The notes under the pieces were generated by a model. The model did no database searches. It worked only from the letters and a program-made list of their open reading frames with translations, and was not told where the DNA came from. A stretch of 52,699 bases of DNA from the NCBI GenBank assembly GCA_017548385.1, contig JAFZAE010000109.1:1-52699 (forward strand), read 5' to 3'. This stretch comes from Prevotella sp. Lineage in GTDB: Bacteria; Bacteroidota; Bacteroidia; Bacteroidales; Bacteroidaceae. Of this stretch, positions 32,763 to 41,310 are shown one piece after another; position 1 is the first letter of the stretch, and each line of letters starts with the position of its first letter. The translations under genes were made by a program, and so were the position numbers.

Positions 32763-33821
32763 ATGGCACTCATAGAATTTGAGGGTGTAGGTATCCGCGC
32801 ACTGGCGGGTTGTGTACCCAAGCGGATTATTCACAATTATGAATATACCGAATACTTTCCCTCCGATCAGGTGAAGGAAGTAGTTGACAAGGTGGGTGTC
32901 TTGGAACGACGTTTCGCCGACGATGCCACTTGTTCATCAGATCTGTGCTATGCTGCAGCTGAACAACTACTTGCCGACAACGAAATCGACCGTGCAGAAA
33001 TCGACCTACTAGTGTTTCTTTCACAAACGCCAGACTATCGTATGCCTGCCACCTCTATCATATTGCAACATCGGCTTGGTTTGCCCAACAGTTGTGTGGC
33101 ATTCGACATACAATTAGGCTGTGCAGGATTCTGCTATGCTCTCTCTGTGGTGTATAGCATGCTTCAAGGCGGGAATTTCCGCAAGGCACTGATTCTCGAC
33201 GGAGAGACACGTTCAAAAGTCTATTCACCCAAAGATCGCCGAAGTGCCTTTATCTTTGGCGATGCAGGTGTAGCCGCACTGATAGAACGCGATGCAAAAT
33301 TCGGCAAGAGCTGGTTTTCGCTTAATTCCGACGGATCACGCTACGATCTGATAATGATCAAGGGAGGCGGTTATCGCCATCCCAGCAGCATAGAGACACT
33401 TCGTGAGCAGGTAATTGACGAATATGGCAACATCCGTAGCGATGAACAAGGTTTCATGCGTGGTGGCGACGTATTCACATTTGTCATCAGGGAAATTCCC
33501 CGCGACATAAAGAAAACGCTTGAATTTGCTGGAATCGACAAAGACCATATAGACTACTATGTGTTTCATCAGGCCAACAACTACATCAACAGTTACATTG
33601 CCAACAAAATGAAACTCGACACAGCAAAGATTCCACATACAATAGAGAAGTATGGCAACACATCTTCCGTTTCTGTGCCCATCACCATCGTAAGCGAATT
33701 GAAAGACCAGTTGCAAGGCAAGAAAACCATCATGATGAGCGCTTTCGGCGTAGGTATGTCGTGGGCTACGGCTGTGGTGACATTTGTCGATTGCCACATT
33801 AGCAACATCGTAGAAATATGA
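32763..33821 (+). CDS. Beta-ketoacyl-ACP synthase III-like enzyme
   Basis: 352 residues, with the thiolase fold of FabH. The catalytic triad is intact: Cys120 in DIQLGCAGFCYAL, His269 in YVFHQANNYI and Asn299 in YGNTSSVSVP. FabH condenses acetyl-CoA (or another acyl-CoA) with malonyl-ACP to give a beta-ketoacyl-ACP. The adjacent ACP and SDR imply that the product is reduced in place. The gene is coupled to the SDR gene by a 4-nt overlap (ATGA). It is slightly longer than E. coli FabH (317). It probably belongs to an acyl side-chain pathway, not to housekeeping lipid synthesis. Confidence 0.93.
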   Translation: MALIEFEGVGIRALAGCVPKRIIHNYEYTEYFPSDQVKEVVDKVGVLERRFADDATCSSDLCYAAAEQLLADNEIDRAEIDLLVFLSQTPDYRMPATSIILQHRLGLPNSCVAFDIQLGCAGFCYALSVVYSMLQGGNFRKALILDGETRSKVYSPKDRRSAFIFGDAGVAALIERDAKFGKSWFSLNSDGSRYDLIMIKGGGYRHPSSIETLREQVIDEYGNIRSDEQGFMRGGDVFTFVIREIPRDIKKTLEFAGIDKDHIDYYVFHQANNYINSYIANKMKLDTAKIPHTIEKYGNTSSVSVPITIVSELKDQLQGKKTIMMSAFGVGMSWATAVVTFVDCHISNIVEI

Positions 33822-34579
33822 AAGACAATCCTTTCTCACTACAAGGAAAGACCGTGGTTATCACGGGTGCATCATCGGGGTTAGGCCGTGAATGTGCGTT
33901 TCAGTGTAGTCGTATGGGAGCAAAGATTGTCGCCCTTGGCCGCAATGAACAACGGCTTAATGACTTGACGAACAGTCTTGAAGGAGAGGGACATAAAATG
34001 TGGACCTTTGATCTTACCAACCTTGACGACATTAACAACTTAGTCAATGACATCCATGACAACTATGGCAAGATTGATGGTTTTGTCCATTCGGCTGGTG
34101 TTGAAAAGACAGCACCATCAAAACTGTTATCTCCTTCCGACTACGAGAATCTTCTTCGCGTCAATACAATCAGTGCATTCGAATTTATACGCCAGTTATG
34201 CCAGGTAAAGTATTTCAATCACGGAGGCAGCGTGATACTGATTGCATCTATCACAGCACTCATTGCCCGTAATGGTCTTACGGCATATTCTGCTTCTAAA
34301 GGAGCTCTCATCAGCGGTGCACGGACATTGGCACTTGAATATGCCAAACGTCGCATCCGTGTAAATACAATTTCACCCGGTACTATAAAGACGCCTCTCA
34401 TGGAACAATATCTTTCTACTCTGTCTGAATCAGACCGTGAAAAGCGTTTAGCAGGTTTTCCACTTGGCATCGGCAATCCCTCCGACATCGCCCATGCTTG
34501 TGTGTATCTGCTTAGCGATGCATCACAATGGATGACAGGGCAGAATCTCATCATTGACGGCGGATATACAATTAAATAG
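33818..34579 (+). CDS. SDR family oxidoreductase, FabG-like
   Basis: 253 residues of the classical SDR family. The cofactor motif is TGASSGLGREC (16-26). The active site is Asn116, Ser144 (LIASITAL), Tyr157 and Lys161 (YSASKGA). The end MTGQNLIIDGGYTIK fits FabG-type ketoreductases. It would reduce the beta-ketoacyl-ACP made by the upstream KAS III to a 3-hydroxyacyl-ACP. It overlaps that gene by 4 nt and precedes the acyltransferase gene by 5 nt. An alternative is a sugar ketoreductase, but the ACP/KAS III context favours acyl reduction. Confidence 0.9.
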   Translation: MKDNPFSLQGKTVVITGASSGLGRECAFQCSRMGAKIVALGRNEQRLNDLTNSLEGEGHKMWTFDLTNLDDINNLVNDIHDNYGKIDGFVHSAGVEKTAPSKLLSPSDYENLLRVNTISAFEFIRQLCQVKYFNHGGSVILIASITALIARNGLTAYSASKGALISGARTLALEYAKRRIRVNTISPGTIKTPLMEQYLSTLSESDREKRLAGFPLGIGNPSDIAHACVYLLSDASQWMTGQNLIIDGGYTIK

Positions 34580-34584
34580 AGGTA

Positions 34585-35226
34585 ATGTTCTTCAAAGTCA
34601 AATACACTTGCAAGGCACTGCGACAATCTTTCTCGTCGTTTCTCACTCGCTATATTTCACGTCCTGCACATTGGGGTGCACTTGGCAAGGGTTCGCATGT
34701 ACACAAGCCATCGATTGTAAGTGGACGTCAGCATATTTTCCTTGGGGACAACGTAAACATAGACTGGAACAATGTGCTCTATGTCACAAAGGGAAAATTT
34801 GTGATGGGCGATGACTCTGGTGCAGCCGTAGGGCTTACCGTAGTGACCGATAACCATGTGGTGGAAAAAGGTAAGACAATTCATGAGGGCGACAATGACA
34901 ATCTTCAAGGCGGTGAAGTGATTGTGGACGAAAGTGTCTGGATAGCTGCCAACGTGACGCTATTGTCGGGTGTACATATCGGACGGGGAGCTATTATCGG
35001 TGCCGGCACCGTACTGAGAAGTTGCAAAGTTCCTCCATACGCTATTGTTATCGGCAATCCGGGTAAGGTGATAGGTTTCAGATACACCCCTGACGACATT
35101 ATCCTCCATGAGCAGCAACTCTATCCCGAGGAGAAACGTCTCAGTCGTGACATTCTAGAAAAAAACTACCAAAAGTATTTCCGTTCACGTGTGAAGGATA
35201 TAGCATCTTTTGTCAAACTGCAATAA
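34585..35226 (+). CDS. Hexapeptide-repeat (LbH) acyltransferase
   Basis: 213 residues. The hexapeptide beta-helix begins near residue 40 (KPSIVSGRQHIFLGDNVNID) and includes EVIVDESVWIAANVTLLSG and HIGRGAIIGAGTVLRSCKVP, ending in YAIVIGNPGKVIGF. A helical tail follows. DNHVVEKGKTIHEGDN probably holds the catalytic His. It is the last gene of the ACP/KAS III/SDR set and may move the finished 3-hydroxyacyl (for example 3-hydroxybutyryl) group from ACP onto an amino sugar or hydroxyl. Acetylation from acetyl-CoA is the alternative. AGAGGT before the ATG is a clear Shine-Dalgarno-like site. Confidence 0.86.
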   Translation: MFFKVKYTCKALRQSFSSFLTRYISRPAHWGALGKGSHVHKPSIVSGRQHIFLGDNVNIDWNNVLYVTKGKFVMGDDSGAAVGLTVVTDNHVVEKGKTIHEGDNDNLQGGEVIVDESVWIAANVTLLSGVHIGRGAIIGAGTVLRSCKVPPYAIVIGNPGKVIGFRYTPDDIILHEQQLYPEEKRLSRDILEKNYQKYFRSRVKDIASFVKLQ

Positions 35227-35229
35227 CAT

Positions 35230-36129
35230 ATGAAAATTGTCAATATTGCCGGAGGGTTGGGCAACCAGATGTTTCAATATGCCTTTGCCGTCATGCTTCA
35301 GGATCATTTCCCCGACGAGCAGATTTTCATTGACACTCAACACTACCACTCGTTATTTTTCAAACGATTTGGCTCTGTCAATCTTCACAATGGCTATGAG
35401 ATAGACAAACTATTCAAGAAAGCAACACTGCCAATAGCCAGTTCCAGGGAATTACGGCGTGTGACACGATTTATCCCCAACTATGTATTGTCGCGTATAG
35501 CCCGCAAATTGCTTCCTGTGAAAAAAACCGAGTATGTAGCGCCCTACAGTGAAAGCTATTGCGTCTCACCTAATATCTATACCGATGGCGACCGCTATTA
35601 TGAAGGATATTGGCAAAGTGCACTTTACTATCAGGACATCCGCAAGCAATTACTCAATATATACAGTCACCCAACCCCCAATGAGTACAATAGCGAAATG
35701 ATTTCGCAAATAGAAAGTACTGATAGTGTGGGTATACATATCCGTCGTGGCGATTACCTCAACGCCCCTGAATTTGTCGGCATCTGTGATTTGCCATATT
35801 ATCAGAAGGCCATCAAACAAGTGAAATCCGATAAGAAACCACATTATTTCTATATCTTTTCCAACGATATTGACTGGTGTAAAGACAACATCACCCCTCT
35901 GCTCGATGGTAATGAAGTGATATTTGTGACAGGCAATACCGGCAAACAAAGTTGTTGGGATATGTTCCTGATGACCTATTGCAAGGACTTAATCATAGCC
36001 AACAGTTCATTCAGTTGGTGGGGAGCTTTCCTTAACAAGCGCTCACCACGTGTCTTCGCCCCAGATCCATGGATCAACCGTGACTGCCGCAAAGACGTCT
36101 ATGCCGAAGGATGGATAAGAATAAAATAA
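35230..36129 (+). CDS. Alpha-1,2-fucosyltransferase (GT11)
   Basis: 299 residues, typical of GT11. The N-terminal block GGLGNQMFQYAFAVML (8-23) and HIRRGDYLNAP (170-180) form the GDP-fucose-binding site. NSSFSWWGAFLNK near 255-267 is the third conserved block. It transfers L-fucose from GDP-fucose, generally in alpha-1,2 linkage to galactose or a similar sugar. The GDP-fucose genes manC, gmd and fcl are in the same operon, which fits well. There is no signal peptide, so it acts in the cytoplasm. Acceptor identity is not deducible. Confidence 0.93.
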   Translation: MKIVNIAGGLGNQMFQYAFAVMLQDHFPDEQIFIDTQHYHSLFFKRFGSVNLHNGYEIDKLFKKATLPIASSRELRRVTRFIPNYVLSRIARKLLPVKKTEYVAPYSESYCVSPNIYTDGDRYYEGYWQSALYYQDIRKQLLNIYSHPTPNEYNSEMISQIESTDSVGIHIRRGDYLNAPEFVGICDLPYYQKAIKQVKSDKKPHYFYIFSNDIDWCKDNITPLLDGNEVIFVTGNTGKQSCWDMFLMTYCKDLIIANSSFSWWGAFLNKRSPRVFAPDPWINRDCRKDVYAEGWIRIK

Positions 36130-36133
36130 ATAC

Positions 36134-37153
36134 ATGACTCCATTTGTATCCATAGTACTCCCCATTTACAAGGAGGAGAAATTCATAGAGCAATGCATCC
36201 TGTCCATATTGTCTCAGGATTATTCCCAAGACTGCATGGAAGTACTGTTTGTGGATGGTATGAGCCCAGACCGTACACGCGACATCATCAAATCGTATGA
36301 AGCGACCCATCCCAACTTCCATCTGATAGATAACCCAGAGAAGACTGTGCCGTACGCAATGAATAAAGGTATCACAGCCTCTAAAGGAGATGTGATAATA
36401 CGTTTAGATGGTCATTGTGTATATCCTGCCAACTATGTCTCGGTGCTTGTCAAGTACCTATTTGAATTAAATGCCGACAATGTTGGTGGTGTATGGCACA
36501 CACTTCCTGCCAAAGATACCGCAGAATGCCACGCCATTGCTATTAGCTCAAGCCATCCCTTCGGTGTGGGAGCATCAGAACATAAAATCGGTTCAAAGGA
36601 AATCAAGCAGACCGACACTGTACCTTTCGGATGCTTTAAACGCGAAGTCTTTGATAGAATCGGTTTATTCGATGAAGAACTTATACGCAACCAGGACGAT
36701 GAGTTCAATGCGCGTATCATCAAAAACGGAGGCAAGATATTTATCATCCCAGAAGTTGAAATCAATTACACCTCGCGCGACAGCATGCAGAAGATGCGCC
36801 GGATGTATTTCCAATACGGCTTATTCAAACCTCTGGTCAACAAAAAACTTGGTGCTCCTGCCACCATCAGACAGTTCTTTCCAGGTTTGTTTGTCATTGG
36901 TTTGGTTTTGGGTTTGATACTCAGTTTTGTATGCCGTTGGATAGCCTGGTGCTATATCGGTGTCCTGGCTTTATATCTACTTATCGGCATCGGCATTGGC
37001 ATCCAGAAAGCTATAAAGTATAAAAAAACCGCTTTAGTGTGGTATATGCCCTATACATTTTTCAACATACACCTTTGTTATGGTATTGGCTATCTTGTAG
37101 GCCTTTACAAAGTAATATTCAACAAGAAATTCTGTGTCCATACCAACAGATGA
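36134..37153 (+). CDS. Family 2 glycosyltransferase with membrane tail (ExoA-like)
   Basis: 339 residues. The GT-A domain (1-240) has VSIVLPIYKEEKFIEQCILS, FVDGMSPDRTRDIIKSY and IRLDGHCVYPANY (the DxD position), plus ETVPFGCFKREVFDRIG-type acceptor features and RNQDDEFNARI. The C-terminal about 90 residues carry two to three hydrophobic segments. This is the plan of succinoglycan ExoA-like transferases, which are attached to the inner membrane. It follows the fucosyltransferase by 4 nt and precedes the aminotransferase by 39 nt. It adds one sugar of the repeat unit. Confidence 0.92.
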   Translation: MTPFVSIVLPIYKEEKFIEQCILSILSQDYSQDCMEVLFVDGMSPDRTRDIIKSYEATHPNFHLIDNPEKTVPYAMNKGITASKGDVIIRLDGHCVYPANYVSVLVKYLFELNADNVGGVWHTLPAKDTAECHAIAISSSHPFGVGASEHKIGSKEIKQTDTVPFGCFKREVFDRIGLFDEELIRNQDDEFNARIIKNGGKIFIIPEVEINYTSRDSMQKMRRMYFQYGLFKPLVNKKLGAPATIRQFFPGLFVIGLVLGLILSFVCRWIAWCYIGVLALYLLIGIGIGIQKAIKYKKTALVWYMPYTFFNIHLCYGIGYLVGLYKVIFNKKFCVHTNR

Positions 37154-37192
37154 TTACAGACAATATAAAAACAAGACAATAACTACATCACA

Positions 37193-38404
37193 ATGAAAAT
37201 ACCGTTCTCACCCCCCTACGTAGATGAAAGCGTAATCAATGAAGTTGTTGATTCGCTTCGCTCAGGATGGATTACAACCGGTCCGAAAGTGAAGGCGTTG
37301 GAACAGGAAATCATTCGTCTTACAGGCACCACCGCCGCCTTAGGCGTAAACTCTTGGACTTCAGGCGCACTTATGATGCTCAGATGGTTTGGCATCAAAC
37401 CTGGCGACGAGGTGATTATTCCTGCCTACACATACTGTGCCACTGCTATGGCACCACTATGGACCGGAGCCAAAGTCGTGATGGTAGACTCCTGCGATGA
37501 TTTCAACATCTGTGTGCGTGCCATTCGTAAAGCCATTACACCAAAGACCAAAGTAATCCTCCCTGTGGATATTGCTGGATTCCCATGTGATTACAATGCC
37601 ATCATGTCGTTGGTACAAGAACCTGACATCAAGGCAATGTTTCATCCTGACAGCCCTGAACAGGAAAAGCTGGGGCGCATCCTTGTTCTCAGTGACTCTG
37701 CCCACTCTATCGGTGCCCGTTACAATGGCAAACACAATGGATCAGAAACCGACATTGTTATCTTTTCCCTTCATGCAGTGAAAAACATCACAACCGCTGA
37801 AGGTGGTGTCATCTGTTTCAATATGCCATATCCCTTTGACAATCAAAAACTGTACAAGGAACTACGTCTTATGTCGCTCAACTGTCAGACAAAGGATGCC
37901 TTCACCAAGAGCCAGGCCGGAGGCTGGCGTTACGACATTGTTGGCAAAGGAATGAAAGTCAACATGGCCGATATCAATGCCGCTATCGGACTCGCTCAGA
38001 TACGGCAATACGACAAATTACTTGCAGAGCGCAAGCGTATTTACAATTTATACGACGATGCTTTCTCCAAGACAGAGTGGGCCATCCTCCCTCCATCACT
38101 TCGGGATAATCGCGAGAGCAGTTATCATATCTATCCTCTTCGAATCAAGGATATCAATGAAACACAACGTGATGCTATTATTTCCGAAATCTCCAAGCAC
38201 GACGTAGCAGTAAATGTGCATTTCGTACCATTGCCAATGTTGAGTTATTACAAATCACTCGGCTACGACATCAAAAATTATCCACAAGCCTATCACAATT
38301 ACGAGCATGAGATATCTTTGCCTGTCTATCCTCAATTAGACAACGAGCAAGTGCAAGTAGTGATAGAGAATGTTATTAATGCCTACAAGAAAATAATACT
38401 GTGA
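37193..38404 (+). CDS. DegT/DnrJ/EryC1/StrS aminotransferase (block 2)
   Basis: 403 residues. PLP ligands are Asp168 in LVLSDSAHSIGA and Lys197 in IFSLHAVKNITTAEGG. The N-terminal RSGWITTGPKVKALEQEI and IIPAYTYCATAMAP blocks match capsule sugar aminotransferases, which install a 4- or 3-amino group on nucleotide keto-sugars. An insertion at about 140-165 (near PDIKAMFHPDSPEQEK) makes it longer than the usual 370-380. The end overlaps the sugar transferase gene (GTGA). The amino sugar it makes is a candidate for the first sugar loaded on the lipid and for acylation by the GNAT or LbH enzymes. Confidence 0.93.
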   Translation: MKIPFSPPYVDESVINEVVDSLRSGWITTGPKVKALEQEIIRLTGTTAALGVNSWTSGALMMLRWFGIKPGDEVIIPAYTYCATAMAPLWTGAKVVMVDSCDDFNICVRAIRKAITPKTKVILPVDIAGFPCDYNAIMSLVQEPDIKAMFHPDSPEQEKLGRILVLSDSAHSIGARYNGKHNGSETDIVIFSLHAVKNITTAEGGVICFNMPYPFDNQKLYKELRLMSLNCQTKDAFTKSQAGGWRYDIVGKGMKVNMADINAAIGLAQIRQYDKLLAERKRIYNLYDDAFSKTEWAILPPSLRDNRESSYHIYPLRIKDINETQRDAIISEISKHDVAVNVHFVPLPMLSYYKSLGYDIKNYPQAYHNYEHEISLPVYPQLDNEQVQVVIENVINAYKKIIL

Positions 38405-39006
38405 CATTACGAGAAATGATAAGATTCTTCGATGTATTACTATCGGGATTAGGGCTCATTATCCTGTCGCCCTTACTATTGGTGATTTATGTCATCATAC
38501 GTCTGAGTAGCAAAGGGCCAGGGTTTTATTCACAAAAGCGAATAGGGAAAAATGGTGTGCCTTTCAGGCTATACAAGTTCCGCTCTATGCGAACAGGTTC
38601 CGACAAAGGTCACCTCATTACAGTGGGCGGAAGGGATTCACGCATCACCAAAGTGGGATATTATATTCGCAAATACAAGCTTGATGAACTTCCCCAACTT
38701 TGGAATGTATTCATCGGACAGATGAGTCTGGTAGGACCACGACCGGAGGTTGAGCGCTATGTGCGGTTATATACTGCCGAGCAACGTGTAGTTTTGAGTG
38801 TCCGCCCTGGCATTACCGACTATGCCTCCATTGCCTTTTCTGAAGAGAATCTTATTCTTGGCCAGTCGGAAAATCCCGAGAAAATGTATATCAACCAAAT
38901 TATGCCTAAAAAAATAGAATACAATTTACAATATATCAACAACCGTACATTGGCTGAATATTTCAAAATTATCTTCAAAACATTCTGTAAGATTTTGAAA
39001 CATTGA
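38401..39006 (+). CDS. Undecaprenyl-phosphate sugar phosphotransferase (initiating)
   Basis: 201 residues from a GTG that overlaps the upstream stop; the ATG at 38416 would give 196. It is a monotopic bacterial sugar transferase of the PglC/WcaJ core type. It has an N-terminal membrane segment (about 9-32), then [20 protein letters not shown] (about 45-64, with the catalytic region), [31 protein letters not shown] and [12 protein letters not shown]. It starts repeat-unit assembly by moving a sugar-1-phosphate to undecaprenyl phosphate. It is the only such gene in the window and follows directly after an aminotransferase, as in loci that start with an amino sugar. Confidence 0.93.
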   Translation: MTLREMIRFFDVLLSGLGLIILSPLLLVIYVIIRLSSKGPGFYSQKRIGKNGVPFRLYKFRSMRTGSDKGHLITVGGRDSRITKVGYYIRKYKLDELPQLWNVFIGQMSLVGPRPEVERYVRLYTAEQRVVLSVRPGITDYASIAFSEENLILGQSENPEKMYINQIMPKKIEYNLQYINNRTLAEYFKIIFKTFCKILKH

Positions 39007-39022
39007 AAATTGAAGATAGAAA

Positions 39023-40150
39023 ATGAACAATACAGATAAATATTTCGAGTTACTCCGCTTCTGCCTAGACAAAGAAAAGCCTGTTCCTGAATGTATCAAG
39101 GATATTAAATGGCACGAACTTCTCGAATTTGCCATTAAACAAACCATAGTGGGAATCTTTGTCCCTGTCGTTTTGAAGGAAGACAAACGTATGACCTTGG
39201 AATCCTACCGTGGCAACAAACCATCTGATGAAGATGTGATGGAATGGGTTTTTGAGGCACATCGTCTTCGCAAATATAGTAAAATGGCGTTTGAACGCAC
39301 AACCAAAGCTTCGGAGTGGTTTTTAGAGAATGGCTTCCGCAATTGTATCCTCAAGGGGCAAGGCAATGCTCTGATGTATCCCGACCCTATGCTCCGTGCC
39401 ACTGGCGATATCGACATCTGGTGCGAGGGCGGCAGGGAGAAAGTCCTTGCATTTACCACGAAATATTACAATTCTCACAGCACCAGACTGCATGTGGATT
39501 TCCCTATGTTTCGTGATATCGACGTAGAGGTACACTTCCGTCCCTCAAGCATGATTAACCCATTTTCAAACAAGAAATTGTGGAAGTATTTTGAACAGGT
39601 GGCTGATAAGCAGTTCGGTAATGAGATATCATCCGCCGACGGGAAATACAAGTTTTTTGTGCCTACCAATGAATTCAATGTCTTCTATCAACTCGACCAT
39701 GTCTTCAGGCATCTTATGATAGGTGGCATCGGCATGCGTCAGATTATCGACTACTTCTATCTTCTGCGAAAAAGATACAACGATGGTGTTTCTCCTGAAG
39801 CCAATGCAGAATTACTTTCGACACTCAAGAAATTCCATCTGCTGAAATTTGCCAAGGCCATGATGTATATTATGAAAGACGTACTTGGCCTTGATGAGAA
39901 ATATCTCTATGTTGAACCAGATGAGAAAGAGGGCAAATACCTTTTAGAAGAAATCAACTATGGCGGCAACTTTGGAAAGTTTGAAACCCGTCTCGACGAG
40001 CTAAAAGGCGTAAAGGGCAATTTTAAACGTTTTCTCATCAGAGAGAAATTCAACTTGCGTCTTCTCTCCCATTATCCCAGTGAGACCATCTGGCGTCCCT
40101 TCAAGCATATGAAGAGACATTTTTTTCACGATGATGAAGATGAGGACTGA
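39023..40150 (+). CDS. Nucleotidyltransferase family protein (NTP_transf_5-like)
   Basis: 375 residues. The core NCILKGQGNALMYPDPMLRA followed by TGDIDIWCEGG (about 110-140) resembles the nucleotidyltransferase-fold family (PF14907 type) often seen in Bacteroidetes polysaccharide loci. D-I-D-I-W provides the metal-binding aspartates. HVDFPMFRDIDVEVHFRPSS gives the third acidic position. The C-terminal half is helical and basic. The family has no firm biochemical role; some members may transfer a nucleotide or a phosphate-linked group. It follows the sugar transferase by 16 nt and precedes the CapA-like gene by 20 nt. Confidence 0.82.
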   Translation: MNNTDKYFELLRFCLDKEKPVPECIKDIKWHELLEFAIKQTIVGIFVPVVLKEDKRMTLESYRGNKPSDEDVMEWVFEAHRLRKYSKMAFERTTKASEWFLENGFRNCILKGQGNALMYPDPMLRATGDIDIWCEGGREKVLAFTTKYYNSHSTRLHVDFPMFRDIDVEVHFRPSSMINPFSNKKLWKYFEQVADKQFGNEISSADGKYKFFVPTNEFNVFYQLDHVFRHLMIGGIGMRQIIDYFYLLRKRYNDGVSPEANAELLSTLKKFHLLKFAKAMMYIMKDVLGLDEKYLYVEPDEKEGKYLLEEINYGGNFGKFETRLDELKGVKGNFKRFLIREKFNLRLLSHYPSETIWRPFKHMKRHFFHDDEDED

Positions 40151-40170
40151 TTCCTTATTCGCTATACATT

Positions 40171-41310
40171 ATGATTAAGATAGCTATTGCCGGTGACTAC
40201 GTTCCCAAGAACCGAATAACCACCTTGATCAATGAGAAAGGATATGAGAAGGTTTTTGGTGAAATAAGGACTCTCAATGAGGCAATGGACTATCGCATTG
40301 TCAATCTTGAATGTCCCATAGTGGAAGGGGAAGCCTCTTCGATCAACAAAGTAGGTCCCACTATCTGTTGTCGGGAGTGCGACATCAAGTTGTTGAAATA
40401 CGGTCTGTTTGATGGTGTGACACTGGCCAATAACCATTTCTACGACTATGGTGAACAAGGCGTAAAAAATACGCTCGACGCACTGACAGCACAAGGTATT
40501 GACTATGTTGGTGGTGGACGTAATATCAAGGAAGCCTCGGCAACACTCTATAAGAGTTTCCATGGAGAAACGTTGGCCATTGTGAACTGCTGCGAACATG
40601 AATTCAGCATAGCCAATGAGAATAATGGCGGTTCCAACCCCCTTGACCCAATATCACAATATTACGCCATTGTTGAAGCCCGGGAAAAAGCTGACCATGT
40701 GATAGTCATCACCCACGGAGGGGTGGAGAAATACTGGCATCCCACACCGAGAATGCGCCAAACATACCGTTTTTTCATCGACATTGGAGCTGATGCTGTT
40801 ATCAATCATCACCAACATCGATACTGTGGAATGGAAATCTATAAAGCCAAGCCGATTTTTTATGGTCTTGGCAATTTTTGTTTTGACCTACCATGGTATA
40901 GACAAAACTCTTGGAATAAAGGTTACATGGTGATTCTACAACTAGAAGGTGAGCAAACAAAGTATCAAGTCAAGCCATACATTCAATGCAGTGAAACACC
41001 GGATGTCAGGTTTCTTCAAGGAGAAAAAGAGGAGAAATTTTTTGAACATTTTCAAAAACTGTCAGATACTCTTACTGATGATAAAGAGCTGATGCAAGCC
41101 TTTCAATGTTTGGTTGATGGGAAATCTGATGGTTTATCCACACTCTTGACTCCCTATTCCTCAAAACGTGCAAAATGGCTTTATCAAAAAGGGTTGCTAC
41201 CCTCTCTCTATCCCAAGAAGAAATGGCTGTCTTTACTCAATATGGTGGAATGTGAGTCACACCGTGAGAGACTCATACACTTTATCAAAAATAGAATAAA
41301 CAGAGAATGA
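40171..41310 (+). CDS. CapA-like metallophosphatase family protein (PGA_cap)
   Basis: 379 residues. Conserved blocks match the CapA family: IAIAGDYVPKNRIT, YRIVNLECPIVEGEASSI, GVTLANNHFYDYGEQG, VIVITHGGVEKYWHPT, INHHQHRYCGMEI and FYGLGNFCFD (Asp, Asn and His metal ligands). CapA is known from poly-gamma-glutamate capsules, and homologues occur in many polysaccharide clusters. No poly-glutamate synthase (CapB/CapC) is visible. There is no signal peptide, so it probably acts in the cytoplasm. The reaction is uncertain. The gene overlaps the next one by 4 nt (ATGA), so its product is made with the GH29 enzyme. Confidence 0.87.
   Translation: MIKIAIAGDYVPKNRITTLINEKGYEKVFGEIRTLNEAMDYRIVNLECPIVEGEASSINKVGPTICCRECDIKLLKYGLFDGVTLANNHFYDYGEQGVKNTLDALTAQGIDYVGGGRNIKEASATLYKSFHGETLAIVNCCEHEFSIANENNGGSNPLDPISQYYAIVEAREKADHVIVITHGGVEKYWHPTPRMRQTYRFFIDIGADAVINHHQHRYCGMEIYKAKPIFYGLGNFCFDLPWYRQNSWNKGYMVILQLEGEQTKYQVKPYIQCSETPDVRFLQGEKEEKFFEHFQKLSDTLTDDKELMQAFQCLVDGKSDGLSTLLTPYSSKRAKWLYQKGLLPSLYPKKKWLSLLNMVECESHRERLIHFIKNRINRE

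Noticed and set aside
33336-33839. 167-codon minus-strand ORF
   Set aside because: It is a shadow of the KAS III gene, whose catalytic triad is intact.
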